DNA of 64,000 nucleotides from Lingula anatina (Eukaryota; Brachiopoda; Lingulata; Lingulida; Lingulidae): NCBI RefSeq assembly GCF_001039355.2, contig NW_019775902.1, positions 581,612 to 645,611 of the forward strand, read 5' to 3'. Shown piece by piece: positions 25,301 to 37,488 of this stretch (position 1 is its first letter; each line of letters starts with the position of its first letter). The notes under the pieces were generated by a model. It saw only the letters and a program-made list of their open reading frames with translations, ran no database searches and was not told where the DNA came from. The position numbers and the translations under genes were made by a program.

Positions 25301-27830
25301 TATAACAGATAAATGACGAGCTGATAACAAAGAACGATTAGTTTTTCAACTCAACGCCTGCAAGTAGCTGGCTTGTGTTTGTGTGACGTGAACTTCTGTG
25401 TAGAGAAAAGCAGACAACAATCCGTAAACAAGTTATGCAATCGGAAACTTATTATCAACGGACACTTTTGTCTTGCAGAGCTTCATACTGTGTAATTCTG
25501 GGTGATCTTTATGCGGTTCCAAATTGAGTCAGGCAAACAGTTGGCGAGAAATGATGGGTAGATATCTACTATGAGCATAAGGGATAACAGAATAGAACTG
25601 GATTGTCAGTACATATATTAGCGTATCAGGAGGAAAAAAACAATATTTATTAATTAATATCACAATAATATCAAAGATTTCTCTGTGACCGGTCGATAAG
25701 CGGTGTAACAACCATTGACACCTGCGCCAACAGAATTAACGAACGCTTGATATGTCCACATTGGACTATAGGCAAAAATGGTTAATCAAAAACATTATCT
25801 ATAACCCATAGGGTGCACACTTGGCACGATCACTTAAAACCAGTATAATGGGTTTAAATAGTGTATCTTTGTCTATCTGTGGTGTCGTTGTCTTATTTTT
25901 GAAGTGTCGACGTTGCTGTTTCCATATTTGGCATGTCTCATGCGTGTCGACAGTGAATTCTCAAGTTATCTCAATATTTCTGCCGATTTAAGTTCCATTA
26001 GACTGCAGTTTTGCGTGATATTCGTACACATGACGTTAATTTAAAACATCTAAAAAACCTTTCCTGTAAACACCTGCATCAACAAAAACAACTGCATTTT
26101 ATCTTAACAAGGAATAGTGCATTACCAGAAATCAAATTTATTTATCAAATCACCCATTTCTTTTTTCTTTTTTTTCTTTTTTTTTTTTTTTTTGCCGATG
26201 ATTGTGCCACGGTCTCAGACTGTCGTCGTACACGTAATCAGACCGCAGCGAGAAAAAAAGCTTGATAACAGTTCCAAATCAACTGTGTCGCTTGTTGTCG
26301 ACATGTTTCATGTTAATCGTACGGTATGGTGAAAACCAATCGATCAAATTACAATAAGCAGAGCTGAATTATGAATAAAGAGAGAAATGTTTCTGTCTAC
26401 ATTATCTGTTGTGCTCAGCCTCTTTCGATCTCCGTCATAAATCTTGTTATTCTGTGTTTAAAGCATTGTAAAATCCCATAGAGCAGAAAGAACATCGTAT
26501 CGTTATTTTTAAGCTAAGCAGTATTTATTAAATATGGCATAAAAATTGTCTGAATACAAAGGCCTGGAAACTGAGAGTTTAAGCCACGCCGGGAAAACCT
26601 ACTCTACAACAAAAAAAGTACTCTAACATGGCTCCGGACGCTGCCATGGGTCAGTTTGATCGCTTTAAGAATCAAATGAATACATATGGAACGGATAATA
26701 TACGCAGCAGAGATAAAAACGTGTGAACAATTAATCTATGATTATTTTATTAACTAGAAAAGTATGAGCAAATGCCATCCCTTAATTCTGAATGCGACAA
26801 AATTGAGAAACAAACAGGTCGGCAATGGGTCGTTTAATAATACTAGTGCTAAAGAAGGCGGTAAGTTGTACATTTCTTTAAAAAGGTGAGGATAGTACCT
26901 GAGGCAATACAATTTAAATGGTGGGAAAACTTAGCATGCACCAGGGTAAGATATGACTGTTTATGGTACATCCAGCTCGCCTCTCCTGACTACGGGTACT
27001 TCAAATACCGGCATAATTATGTTACCCAAAGCAGCACATAAATATTCCATTTCCTTTCTCATTCATTATTCTGATCATAATCAGCGTATCACTTAATCAA
27101 TGTCTCTTTTCTTTTTCAATGCGTTTACCTTTATCCCTTCACATATCTAGTATTTGTTTTTATGCATTTTTGTATCTAGAAATCATTTGTTTCTGTATTC
27201 AATCACAATCAATTAACCCATCAATAGATCTATGCATTCATTCCTTAATCTATTCATTTATCTATTATGATTAATATATTTAAAAAAGCGTTTACTATAA
27301 ATTAAACATGAAGGCAGTAATAGAATTACAATAACAAAATTGACATGGGGCACATAATCTTTATTGAAAAAAGAGAGAATTTATACAAAGCAGTATACTA
27401 TTTCTATACCATTATTTAATTAAAAATATGCTTAAATAGACATTTTTGTTATAATTTAGGGAACGCTTAGCTAGCGTGGAATATGTGAAACAAAGCAATG
27501 TAAGCTGTACGTAAACGGTAGATATATACAGGGGTATTCTAATTTTCTTTATTTTTTAATGTCTCGGCTATATATGTTTTGATACAGCCGTATAATATTA
27601 TTCCGTTTCCGTCTCTAGAAAGCACCGTGCCTGTAAATGTATTATTTAAAGAACGTGACTGCCACATAATAATAAATGGCCAGTCCTGTGACCGAAAAAT
27701 TTCCCATACAAAACAAAAGAGTGTCTCCTGTGTGTAATGAAATCTACATTGTACATTAACGCCTATCTATTTGTCGTGCTTTTGAACGCGTTCCACATGT
27801 AGTTGCTGTTATATTCATTTTTTTCCACCT
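17450..27830. other. Intergenic stretch, no supported gene
   Basis: AT-rich noncoding sequence with one AAT microsatellite. No open frame over ~85 codons and no leader-plus-donor exon was found on either strand. It may hold upstream regulatory sequence of the receptor gene. Confidence 0.55.
19313..19395. repeat. ATT/AAT microsatellite with mirror turn
   Basis: (ATT)n turns at GTTATTAATAATA into a longer (AAT)n, so the two halves can pair. Confidence 0.9.
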
Positions 27831-27831
27831 G

Positions 27832-28717
27832 TTATTTCCCATAAATGTGGCTTGGGTCAAAGCAGAAATAACCCAGGGCGCAGATGGCGCTGCAGTCGCA
27901 ACCAGACCTGTAATAATAATAATAATAATAATAATAAAACGGCAGACGACACGTTGACCCCACCACCACGGTTCAGAGTTTATTGATAATTACTAACAAT
28001 TGCTGTAGTCAAGATAAATAACAATCACCATTTATTCAAACAAAAGCTAAAACGCAAAGTACCCATCCCAATATTTCACGCAGGATATTTGCTTAATATT
28101 TAATAACCGTCTCTAAATAGTTAGTCTACAACTGATTAAACCACTTACACACAACGATAAGGATAGCGACACGGCTGTCCAAAATTTGGGTCACAAGGGT
28201 CCCTGATGTTAACGCAGGTGGTTGTACTATTGACTGGTAACGAAAAAAATGCAACATTAGGATGACAGTAGAACTTACTGTTAGACACGGGTACATGTAT
28301 TTCAAAATGAAATATCTAACCGAAAAAATAACATTTGATAGTGAAATACAGTTTTAAACAGACCGAATGCGATATAATGCATTCTCCAGATTTTCAAGAT
28401 AGAGAGGGTTTATTTTGTAAATATACTTTTTTAAGACCGTACTAATATGTGTCTTCACGCAATGGAAGCCACGGAAAGGGAATTTTCACGGTGCAACATT
28501 GCACCTTATAAATAATTTATCAAACACTGTATCGTTGTACAGTGTACATATAGGATAGAATAACAAATTTAACATAGGCTTAATAATGTAATGAACAATC
28601 CTTACCGAGACTGAAATTGACACAAGCTGTACATGGACGTCCCACTTGCAATTGTCCTTGGACGGCGGTTAGTGAGAGAAAACTGGCCACGACAAATATC
28701 AACCCTATGACGCCCAT
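27832..28717 (-). CDS. Small secreted ten-cysteine protein, diverged member (3 exons)
   Basis: Exons 28717-28606, 28233-28149 and 27907-27832 (minus) join in phases 1 and 2 to give 90 residues. There is a signal peptide (MGVIGLIFVVASFLSLTAVQG), then PCTAC, and finally GCDCSAIC and a carboxyl end IYGK. Cysteine spacing is C-x2-C-x11-C-x6-C-x7-C-x5-C-x3-C-x-C-x3-C-x5-C, ten in all, so five disulfides are likely. Exon lengths (112, 85, 76 bp) and phases match the three tandem relatives at 31.7-40.5 kb, which proves paralogy although many other residues differ. A TATAAATAG box lies about 140 bp before the start codon. I do not recognise the family; a defence, toxin-like or signalling peptide is possible but unproven. 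Confidence 0.8.
27911..27937. repeat. AAT microsatellite against a splice acceptor
   Basis: (AAT)n lies directly upstream (in gene sense) of exon 3 of the diverged ten-cysteine gene, so the acceptor tract reads (ATT)n-ACAG rather than an ordinary pyrimidine tract. Confidence 0.85.
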
Positions 28718-28855
28718 TATAGAGCAGAGATGTTATTTTCACAGCTACCCCCCTGTAATTATATCTTTATCTATTTGTCGGTGCCCTAACTCTCTGAGGC
28801 AATGTGGGGCGCTGTCAAATGATAGCTAGAATAATAGCCCACGTCAAAATAGCTG

Positions 28856-28864
28856 CTATTTATA
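28856..28864 (-). promoter_or_regulatory. TATA box of the diverged ten-cysteine gene
   Basis: The minus strand reads TATAAATAG. A start of transcription ~30 bp downstream would leave a 5' leader of roughly 110 bases. Confidence 0.55.
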
Positions 28865-29215
28865 CAGGTATCTGTACACCCTCTTGTCTTTGACACTCAC
28901 ATGAATATTGCTGAACATTTGGCATTCAGGTGACAGCATTTCAAATAGGAATTACTTCCTTTTAAGGGTTTCCGTACTTGGCACTGTCACCTTTGATTTG
29001 AAAACTTGTTTAATTTGTTACCACTGATGAATTCACGGTTGACACACACTGCACCTTCAACCTTTTGTAATGTTAATGCCGTTGACGTCGTTTACAAAAA
29101 TAACCTATGAACTGTGCCTATGAAATTATATGAAGATAAAAATTTCTATAATTAGAAAAGCAAAAGAAAATTGCTGCTTGATATGGTATAATGCATTAAA
29201 AGATATAAAACAGTC

Positions 29216-29216
<1 letters not shown>

Positions 29217-29276
<60 letters not shown>

Positions 29277-29773
29277 GAATTTTTTTTTTTTTTTTTTTAT
29301 NNNNNNNNNNNNNNNNNNNNNNNNNNNNNNNNNNNNNNNNNNNNNNNNNNNNNNNNNNNNNNNNNNNNNNNNNNNNNNNNNNNNNNNNNNNNNNNNNNNN
29401 NNNNNNNNNNNNNNNNNNNNNNNNNNNNNNNNNNNNNNNNNNNNNNNNNNNNNNNNNNNNNNNNNNNNNNNNNNNNNNNNNNNNNNNNNNNNNNNNNNNN
29501 NNNNNNNNNNNNNNNNNNNNNNNNNNNNNNNNNNNNNNNNNNNNNNNNNNNNNNNNNNNNNNNNNNNNNNNNNNNNNNNNNNNNNNNNNNNNNNNNNNNN
29601 NNNNNNNNNNNNNNNNNNNNNNNNNNNNNNNNNNNNNNNNNNNNNNNNNNNNNNNNNNNNNNNNNNNNNNNNNNNNNNNNNNNNNNNNNNNNNNNNNNNN
29701 NNNNNNNNNNNNNNNNNNNNNNNNNNNNNNNNNNNNNNNNNNNNNNATATGTTATAATAATTAAAAAAAATAA

Positions 29774-29805
<32 letters not shown>

Positions 29806-29830
29806 GTTTTTTTTTGTTTTTTTTTTTTGT
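29217..29830. other. Assembly gap flanked by T homopolymers
   Basis: N run 29301-29746, with a T run of about 55 on the left and further long T runs on the right. Reads probably slipped here. It says nothing about biology. Confidence 0.95.
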
Positions 29831-30863
29831 TTATTGAATTAGATATTTTGTGCTTGATTTTTCTTAAGTTCTGTCAAATTATAATTTGTTGTACAACAGT
29901 GGGAACGGGTCACATTTTGCGTGACAGTTAATATTTATTTCTTTCTCAACAGCAAGTATCTTAGAAAAGTTAAAATCACCTTAAGCAGATTCTCTCACGC
30001 TTTCTATTCTCTCATAATGTCATGCAGTGTTGACAACACTGCTCTCGAAATATTTCAATAACAAATGCACTCCATTGTGGAGAAACTGCACGATATTTCC
30101 TTTTGTACCTCTAGTTAGTTTAAGGGGGAAGCGAATGCGTCACTTGTGGCTTAGATTGAACTTACCAGTAGAGGGCACTTTTGCAGCTTGCAAGATGCTC
30201 TGTCTATTTACTGCAGTAGAGAAGCGAGAAAATCGAGTGTAATAAGTGGTAATGTTACCTTTCTTATCTTTACAGATACGACATGCATGTAAAAGAGTAC
30301 ATATTTATAAATAAATGATCCTTTCTGTGATGATTTAATCGACTGTCCATTTGATAAGGCATGAATTTAGCAGAATCCCAACACATTATTCAATAGGGTT
30401 TCTCGTCATCTGTTCGCCTTTTCGCCAGCCCGCTGGGTCGTGTTGGATCTGGTATGTTAACCCTCNTCACATTCAACAACTGTCGATCGCTTGTCTCTGG
30501 AAGCCGATGCACGTCAACTGAATCCCCAGGAAAATGCAGCTTGCGTCAACAGCTTATCTAACAGGAGGCACGGCCATACGTCAGGGGCTTCTAGATGTGA
30601 CAATTAGGGGTCGGTCCGGACTAGCTTGAACTGTATTTCGTATATGTGAGGTTTCTTTAAAACGTGTGCTACGTGCTGTAAGATCGAATGCCTGGTTTAC
30701 TAGATTTGAAAGACAAGTTGAAGAAAAATGCAACAGTTTTGTTATAGATCTCCGTCTGTTCATAACTAGAGGCATGTGCATTTTTACTCTACAGATGTAT
30801 CTCTTAAATTGTTAACAGCGTGAATGTTCGAAGAAGTCATTGCAACTAATATACTGCACACCT

Positions 30864-31147
30864 CCCGCACGAAAATGAAGTAGATACTCCAGCGCAGTAG
30901 ACTACTGCAATCATACTGCAAACATGCTTCAAATGTGCTTCGATGTGGGAGCTAATTAGCATATTTGAAACATGCTTCTATCATGCTGCTAATCTACTGC
31001 ATTAATGCTCCTCCTCTGTACAACCCTATGTAATTTTTGAAGTAGAATTGCAGTAGGCTATGCTGAATTTCTACTGCAAATATGCTCCACACCACTACTG
31101 CGTTAATGCTTCTTTGCTACTTCGATACTACTGCATTTTCGTGCGGG
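30864..31147. mobile_element. 284 bp MITE in unit 1, with CCCGCACG ends
   Basis: Terminal inverted repeats read CCCGCACGAAAATG-AGTAG. The paralogous site in unit 2 (~33897) reads CACACCTATGACA without it, and the filled site repeats CT on both sides, so the insertion limits are known directly. The interior contains the heptamer GCAGTAG or its complement at least seven times. An inverted second copy lies at 58.4 kb. Confidence 0.88.
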
Positions 31148-31669
31148 CTATGACAGCATACATTAAAATATGTCATATATTAATTATTGACTCATGGTGT
31201 TTCTGTCTTACACTATTCTACAAATATAATTAACAAATTGCATTGTTTTATATCTAATGCTAAAGCTAAAGCCAGTTTTGTTACTTTGTTGTCCTTTATG
31301 TTCTGATCATTATAATCTTTTCAGTTTTTTTTTTTTTAGTCTGAGAAATTCCCAAGTATTTTTACAGAGTATGATGTAACACTGCGCCCCAGCTCTCCTA
31401 AAACTAAACCATCTTCTCTTGATCATGATATAGATTAAGTAGTTGCATTGTACATGTAGTTTATTTGCGACAACTGACAGACAAAAGTTCAATATTCCTG
31501 TGATAACCATACGATGACAGTTTCTGGTGTGGTGTTAGTTGAAGGTTCCGCTCCGTGATCATACTGTCATATTTCAATGTATATTATAAGTCTTTCAAAT
31601 CAAACATTGCTTTGATGAAATTAATTAATCCATTAATCTTGGTAAGACTGACAGACCCCATACTCGACT

Positions 31670-33329
31670 CTATTTTCCAACTGGCCCACTAGCATAGTAA
31701 CAACTGTCGCCGTCAACACATATAGCGGAGCAACCACAACCATCCCTGAAGAGAGACATGAAAACGATACTATATGATAACCATATATAACAGTAAGGAC
31801 AGGAAGGCTATACTACATTATACATGATAAGTTAAAGTCACCTTCACTTGACTGTCCATGTATTAAAGGAATGCTAATTTGTGTTTAAGTAATAATTGAT
31901 AGTTTTTATTACATTAATTAACCATATATATGTCACTATTGTCCACTCTTGTATTAAAAGTACTTGTGGATACATCTGGATCAATTCATTTGGGTTGGCG
32001 AAGACAATTTGATTACTATACTAGTACATCAGATTGTATTTTCACGACTTCTCACGGTTTTTGTACAACAAGGTATCAAAAGTATTTTATTTCAGATGCC
32101 ACTGCTGGTAGAATAGCTGTAGCTCACAGGGAAGATGTAAACAATATATACCTGTACTCCCATTTACATGATTTTTTGTCAGTTGCATGCATCAGCTACA
32201 AGTTCTGAATCAAGGCAACTGTTCTCGTGTTAAAGTGTACAAAAATTTTATATTGTTACCGAATATGACAAAATCGTATTTCAATTTTTTTTGTCTTCTT
32301 TCCATTTCCATAATTTTTTTATACTAAAGCCCTACTTCAGTAAAAAAAAGTCACATATGTTCACTGTGCCGGATGGTGTACATTTTCTGATAACAAATAT
32401 ATCATCTCTTTTAAAACAGCCCTTAAGTGTAAATGTAGATAATATAATTTGCATTTCAGCTGAAATTAGACTAATAGCAATGTTATAAAATGGTTGGGAG
32501 GTAAATGTCACGGTAACTAAATGTTTTGGAATAACATGTTTATTTGCTGAATAAAGACTTCAGCCGCGCACATGCTGTGCCTTGATACTGCAGGAGAGTC
32601 ATCTCAATAGACCTGTCTGTCTTTTGTTTGTGTGATGAATGAGTAACTACGATGTGCAGAGTCTCAATAGTATTATATCGTATCTAGTTGCTTATTTAGA
32701 ATTAATTCCTTTTTTTTTTTTTTGCTCACCTGCAAGTTGAACCAGAACGACATCTTTCCCCTGCAGCAAAGCACGGACTCACGAAGTTTCTGCAACTACT
32801 GACGTCATTTACTGAAAAACATGTTTTATGGAATATTTTAATTTGATAATTAATTTGGTCATAATGTAACCTTTCAATATGTAAATTTGCATGTTTAAGC
32901 TATGCAGTGCAAGCGTATTCCATGTATCGTTACAAAATATGTAATTCTTAATATACGGCTTATCCATGGTAAAGAATCAGATTTTTTCAACTATTTGGAA
33001 GGTTCATGTCAGCAGATGCACCGTGTAGGCTTTACAATCGGATACAACTGCTCTTGTTAAATTGTTAAATTTATTGAACACAATACAATGCAACTTAAAA
33101 GAATAAATGTATCTCAGTATGCTACAATGTGCGGTGTTCACGTAATTACTACCATTTATTAAAAAGAACACTGAAATGACGCTAAGATGTAAACCTTGAC
33201 CGAAGGTCCAAACTTACCCAGCTGCCCAGCACGACAAGCGGTGCACGGACTTCCAGACTGCCCTAACACCTGACCGAGTGTGAGCATCACAAGCAAAAGC
33301 GCCACTGAGAGGAGTTTAAAGTTCGTCAT
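31670..33329 (-). CDS. Small secreted ten-cysteine protein, tandem copy 1 (3 exons)
   Basis: Exons 33329-33218, 32811-32730 and 31745-31670 (minus), phases 1 and 2, give 89 residues. The signal peptide is MTNFKLLSVALLLVMLTLGQ followed by VLG; the mature chain probably starts at Gln, which could cyclise to pyroglutamate. Cysteine layout is C-x2-C-x11-C-x6-C-x6-C-x5-C-x3-C-x-C-x3-C-x5-C. The end is GPVGK, a possible amidation signal (Gly donor after removal of Lys). Its coding sequence is almost that of copy 2; in exon 3 I count five base differences, one changing a residue (Asp to Asn). The unit stops 24 bases upstream of the start codon at an N, so this copy has no visible TATA box, unlike copies 2 and 3. 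Confidence 0.8.
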
Positions 33330-34414
33330 TCTGAGCCAGTATTTTGATTGGATNTGATCCTTTCTGTGATGATTTAATCAACTGTCCATTTGATAAGGTA
33401 TGAATTTAGCAGAATCCTAACACATTTAGAATAGGGTTTCTCGTCATCTGTTCGCCTTTTCGCCAGCCCGCTGGGTCGTGTTGGCTCCTGGTATCTCAAT
33501 CACGTTCAACAACTGTAGATCGCTTGTCTCTGGAAGCCGATGCACGTCAACTGAATCCCCAGGAAAATGCAGCTTGCGTCAACAGCTTATTTAACAGGAG
33601 GCACCGCCATACATCAGGGGCTTCTAGATGTGACAATTAGGGGTCGGTCCGGACAAGCTTGAACTGTATTTCGTATATGTGAGGTTTCTTTAAAACGTGT
33701 GCTACGTGCTGTAAGATCGAATGCCTGGTTTACTAGATTTGAAAGACAAGTTGAAGAAAAATGCAACAGTTTTGTTATAGATCTCCGTCTGTTCATAACT
33801 ATAGGCATGCACATTTTTTCTCTACAGATGTATCTCTTAAATTGTTAACAGCGTGAATGTTCGAATAAGTCATTGCAACTAATATACTGCACACCTATGA
33901 CAGCATACATTAAAATATGTCATATATTAATTATTGACTCATGGTGTTTCTGTCTTACACTATTCTTCAAATATAATAAATAAATTGCATTGTTTTATAT
34001 CTAATGCTAAAGCTTAAGCCAGTTTTGTTACTTTGTTGTCCTTTATGTTATGATCATTATAATCTTTTCAGTTTTTTTTTTCAGTCTGAGAACTTCCCAA
34101 GTATTTTAACAGAGTATGATGTAACACTGCGCCCCAGCTCTCCTAAAACTAAAACATCTTCTCTTGATCATGATATAGATTAAGTAGTTGCATTGTACAT
34201 GTAGTTTATTTGCGACAACTGACAGACAAAAGTTCAATATTCCTGTGATAACCATACGCTGACAGTTTCTGCTGTGGTGTTAGTTGAAGGTTCCGCTCCG
34301 CGATCATACTGTCATATTTCAATGTATATTATAAGTCTTTCAAATCAAACATTGCTTTGATGAAATTAATTAATCCATTAATCTTGGTAAGACTGACAGA
34401 CCCAATACTGGACT

Positions 34415-36091
34415 CTATTTACCTACTGGCCCACTAGCATAGTAACAACTGTTGCCGTCCACACATATGGCGGAGCAACCACAACCATCCCTGAAGAGAG
34501 ACATGAAAACGATACTATATGATAACCATATATAACAGTAAGGACAGGAAGGACTATACTACATTATACATGATAAGTTAAAGTCGCCTTCACTTGACTG
34601 TCCATGTATTAAAGGAATGCTAATTTGTGTTTAAGTAATAATTGATAGTTTTTATTACATTAATTAACCATATATGTCACTATTGTCCACTCTTGTATTA
34701 CAAGTACTTGTGGATACATCTGGATCAATTCATTTGGGTTGGCGAAGACAATTTGATTACTAGTAGTATATCAGCTAGTATTTTCACGACTTCTCAGGTT
34801 TTTTGCACAACAAGGTATCAACGGTATTTTATTTCAGATGTCACTGTTGGTAGAAAACTGTAGATCACAGGGAAGATGTAAACAATATATACTCCCATTC
34901 TTTTATTTTTTAATTTTGACAGTTGCATGCATCAGCTGCAAGTTCTGAATCAAAGCAACTCTTCTCATGTAAAAGTGTAGAAAGATTTTTGTGCTATATT
35001 GATACCGAATATGACAAAATCGTATTTCATTTTTTTTTTTGTCTTTTTTTCCATTTCCATAATGTTTTTATACTAAAAGCCCTACTTCAGTTAAAGAAGT
35101 CACTTATGTTCACTGTGCCGGATGGTGTACATTTTCTGATAACACATGTATTAATTTTAGCAAGTATCACTTTTAAAACAGCCCTTATGTGTAAATGTAG
35201 ATAATAATTTGCATTTCAGCTGAAATTAGACTAATAGCAATGTTATAAAATGGTTGGGAGGTAAATGTCACGGTAACTAAATGTTTTGGAATAACATGTT
35301 TATTTGCTGAATAAAGACTTCAGCCGCACACATGCTGTGACTTGATACTGCAGGAGATTCATCTCAATAGATTTTTTTTTGTCTTTTGTTTGTGTGATGA
35401 ATGAGTAACTACGATGTGCAGAGTCTCAACAGTATTTTATCTTATCTATTTGCTTATTTAGAATTAATTTTTTTTTTTTTTTTTTGCTCACCTACAAGTT
35501 GAACCAGAACGACATCTTTCCCCTGCAGCAAAGCACGGACTCACGAAGTTTCTGCAACTACTGACGTCATTTACTGAAAAACATGTTTTATTGACTATTT
35601 TAATTTGATAATTCATCTGATCATAACATAACCTTCCAATATGTAAATTTGCATGGTTAAGCTATGCAGTGCAAGCGTATTCCATGTATCGTTACAAAAT
35701 ATGTAATTCTTAATACACGGCTTATCCATGGTAAAGAATCAGATTTTTTCAACTATTAGGAAGGTTAATGTCAGCAGATGCACCGTGTAGGTTTTAAAAT
35801 CCGATACAACTGCTCTTGTTTAATTGTTAAATTTATTGAACACAATACAATGCAACTTAAAAGAATAAATGTATCTCAGTAGGCTACAATGTGCGGTGTT
35901 CACGTAATTACTACCGTTGATTAAAAAGAACACTGAAATGACGCTAAGATGTAAACCTTGACCGAAGGTCCAAACTTACCCAGCTGCCCAGCACGACAAG
36001 CGGTGCACGGACTTCCAGACTGCCCTAACACCTGACCGAGTGTGAGCATCACAAGCAAAAGCGCCACTGAGAGGAGTTTAAAGTTCGTCAT
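34415..36091 (-). CDS. Small secreted ten-cysteine protein, tandem copy 2 (3 exons)
   Basis: Exons 36091-35980, 35573-35492 and 34490-34415 (minus), phases 1 and 2, give 89 residues with a signal peptide, PCTAC, then GCGCSAIC and a GPVGK end. All splice sites are GT-AG (GTAAGT and GTGAGC donors, TTTTTCAG and CTCTTCAG acceptors). A TATATAAG box lies ~40 bp above the start codon, and an octamer-like GTGCAAAT just beyond it. A signal-peptide exon faces the other way at 37410, so the two share a 1.3 kb spacer. Function is unknown; secretion and a disulfide-rich fold are supported. Confidence 0.82.
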
Positions 36092-36129
36092 TCTGAGCCA
36101 GTATTTTGATTGAATTGATTCAAAATTTT

Positions 36130-36148
36130 CTTATATACCTGTGCAAAT
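36130..36148 (-). promoter_or_regulatory. TATA box and octamer-like site of copy 2
   Basis: The minus strand has TATATAAG at 36137-36130. The plus strand has GTGCAAAT at 36141-36148, one base off the POU octamer ATGCAAAT. The same pair, with a perfect octamer, precedes copy 3. Confidence 0.55.
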
Positions 36149-37324
36149 CCTGCGTGATACACACAAGGACAACGAGCGTTTCCGCATGCCGTCACGTCTG
36201 GCAAAATTGATTTGTGTTTATGTTTTTTTTTTAATAATGTTTTTCTGTTTCCTGTTAACGGAAACACGAGCTTGGTACAGAATAATGATACATGGTGTGT
36301 TTTATGGTCAGGAGCACGACAGGACGGTTTCAGTTGAGTTTATCTTTACACACACACACGTGTTTACTATGCTGCGCAGGCCAATATCTGCAGCTGAGGG
36401 TGTAATCTAGACAAGAAGTGGCCAAAACAGAACAACTTTAACCGTTTTGTTACGTGATCGCCATTTTTTGTGACAATTAAACAAAATTTCAAGAGTTTAT
36501 GTTTGAAACATTATGGAACTGGAGAATAAATCGCCATCCTGCAGTATATACATCTACTATGTCAGCCCCCCCCCCCCCCAAAAAAAAAAAAAAAATAATA
36601 ATAATAATAAATTTCCCCTTGAATTAAAGTAAAAGATAACATTTCCTTAAGAAGTAAATCACTGAGAAAATGGAACATTAGTATTTCAGGAAATCATTAG
36701 ATTATAAAAACACATTTCATAATACTTTTATATCATTACATTGCTGGTGCGCCTTATATACAGCGCCGGAAGAATTAATTATGTACACAAGCTGAAATGA
36801 ACCATACATTATTTCGATGAGCAAAATAGTACAGAATATGAGATTATAACCAAGGTCACAGATTCTTACACAATTGCGTCAGAGCAGTCAGATGTGTTGC
36901 GCGTGTTGCTCACCGAGACGAAATATTTGAAATATTTCATTGTAACATGCTGTACGTACCAACATACACTGGCAAAAATGTACATAATTGTTTATATGTA
37001 AGTCCATGACAGAGGGCTTAAATACGAAAAATTAATCTTCAGTACAATAACTTAACTCCACTAAAATGGAAACAAAAACGTAACTGTACCATAGTTTGGC
37101 ATCATTAAGCGAAAACATTTTATTACAAACTTACACAATATTCCAAGTAGTAATGGGACAAAATGTGCAGTAAATTCAAATTCAATTTCCAGCGGTCTTG
37201 TATTGGAATTTACTAAAAAAGCCAACGCCAGTGTGGATTCATGTATGGCTTCCTGAAGCGTGCTGCTCTTATTTGCACGTATTGTATATACGTAAAGTGT
37301 CACTTGACGCATTTTCCCAACCTC

Positions 37325-37488
37325 TATAAAAAGCAGCTACTTGCAGTTATGTTAAAGAGAAAAACTACCATTCAACGGTGATAACCATTGCCAGTTGTAA
37401 AGTACAGCAATGACGAAGCTTGGCGCCGGCTGGTGGTTCCATTCTGTTCTGGCTGCAATGCTGGTCATTGGTGGCAGGTCAGCTACAG
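37325..37488 (+). CDS. Orphan signal-peptide first exon with TATA box (duplicate of the 41.8 kb exon)
   Basis: TATAAAAA at 37325-37332 precedes an ATG at 37410. Twenty-six codons, MTKLGAGWWFHSVLAAMLVI then GGRSAT, run into a phase-1 donor (G/GTTGGT) at 37488. The twin exon at 41839-41917 differs by only three bases. The twin fits the phase-1 acceptor of the large ectodomain gene at 45302; this one would fit equally well, so it could be an alternative first exon and promoter for that gene, skipping over copy 3. No downstream exon of its own was seen before unit 3 begins near 37962. It may instead be a dead by-product of the duplication. Confidence 0.55.

Larger units (their letters stand above)
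30317..33353. repeat. Tandem duplicated unit 1 (with ten-cysteine copy 1)
   Basis: It starts GATCCTTTCTGTGATGATTTAATC, as does unit 2, and runs through copy 1 to the bases just above its start codon. Apart from the MITE at 30864-31147 it is nearly identical to unit 2. It ends at a single N (33354). Confidence 0.85.

Noticed and set aside
30128-30185. Minus-strand segment between CTACTGCAG and GTAAGT
   Set aside because: Only one frame is open, with no cysteine or motif; it resembles the AGAGGGC-type ends of dispersed repeats.
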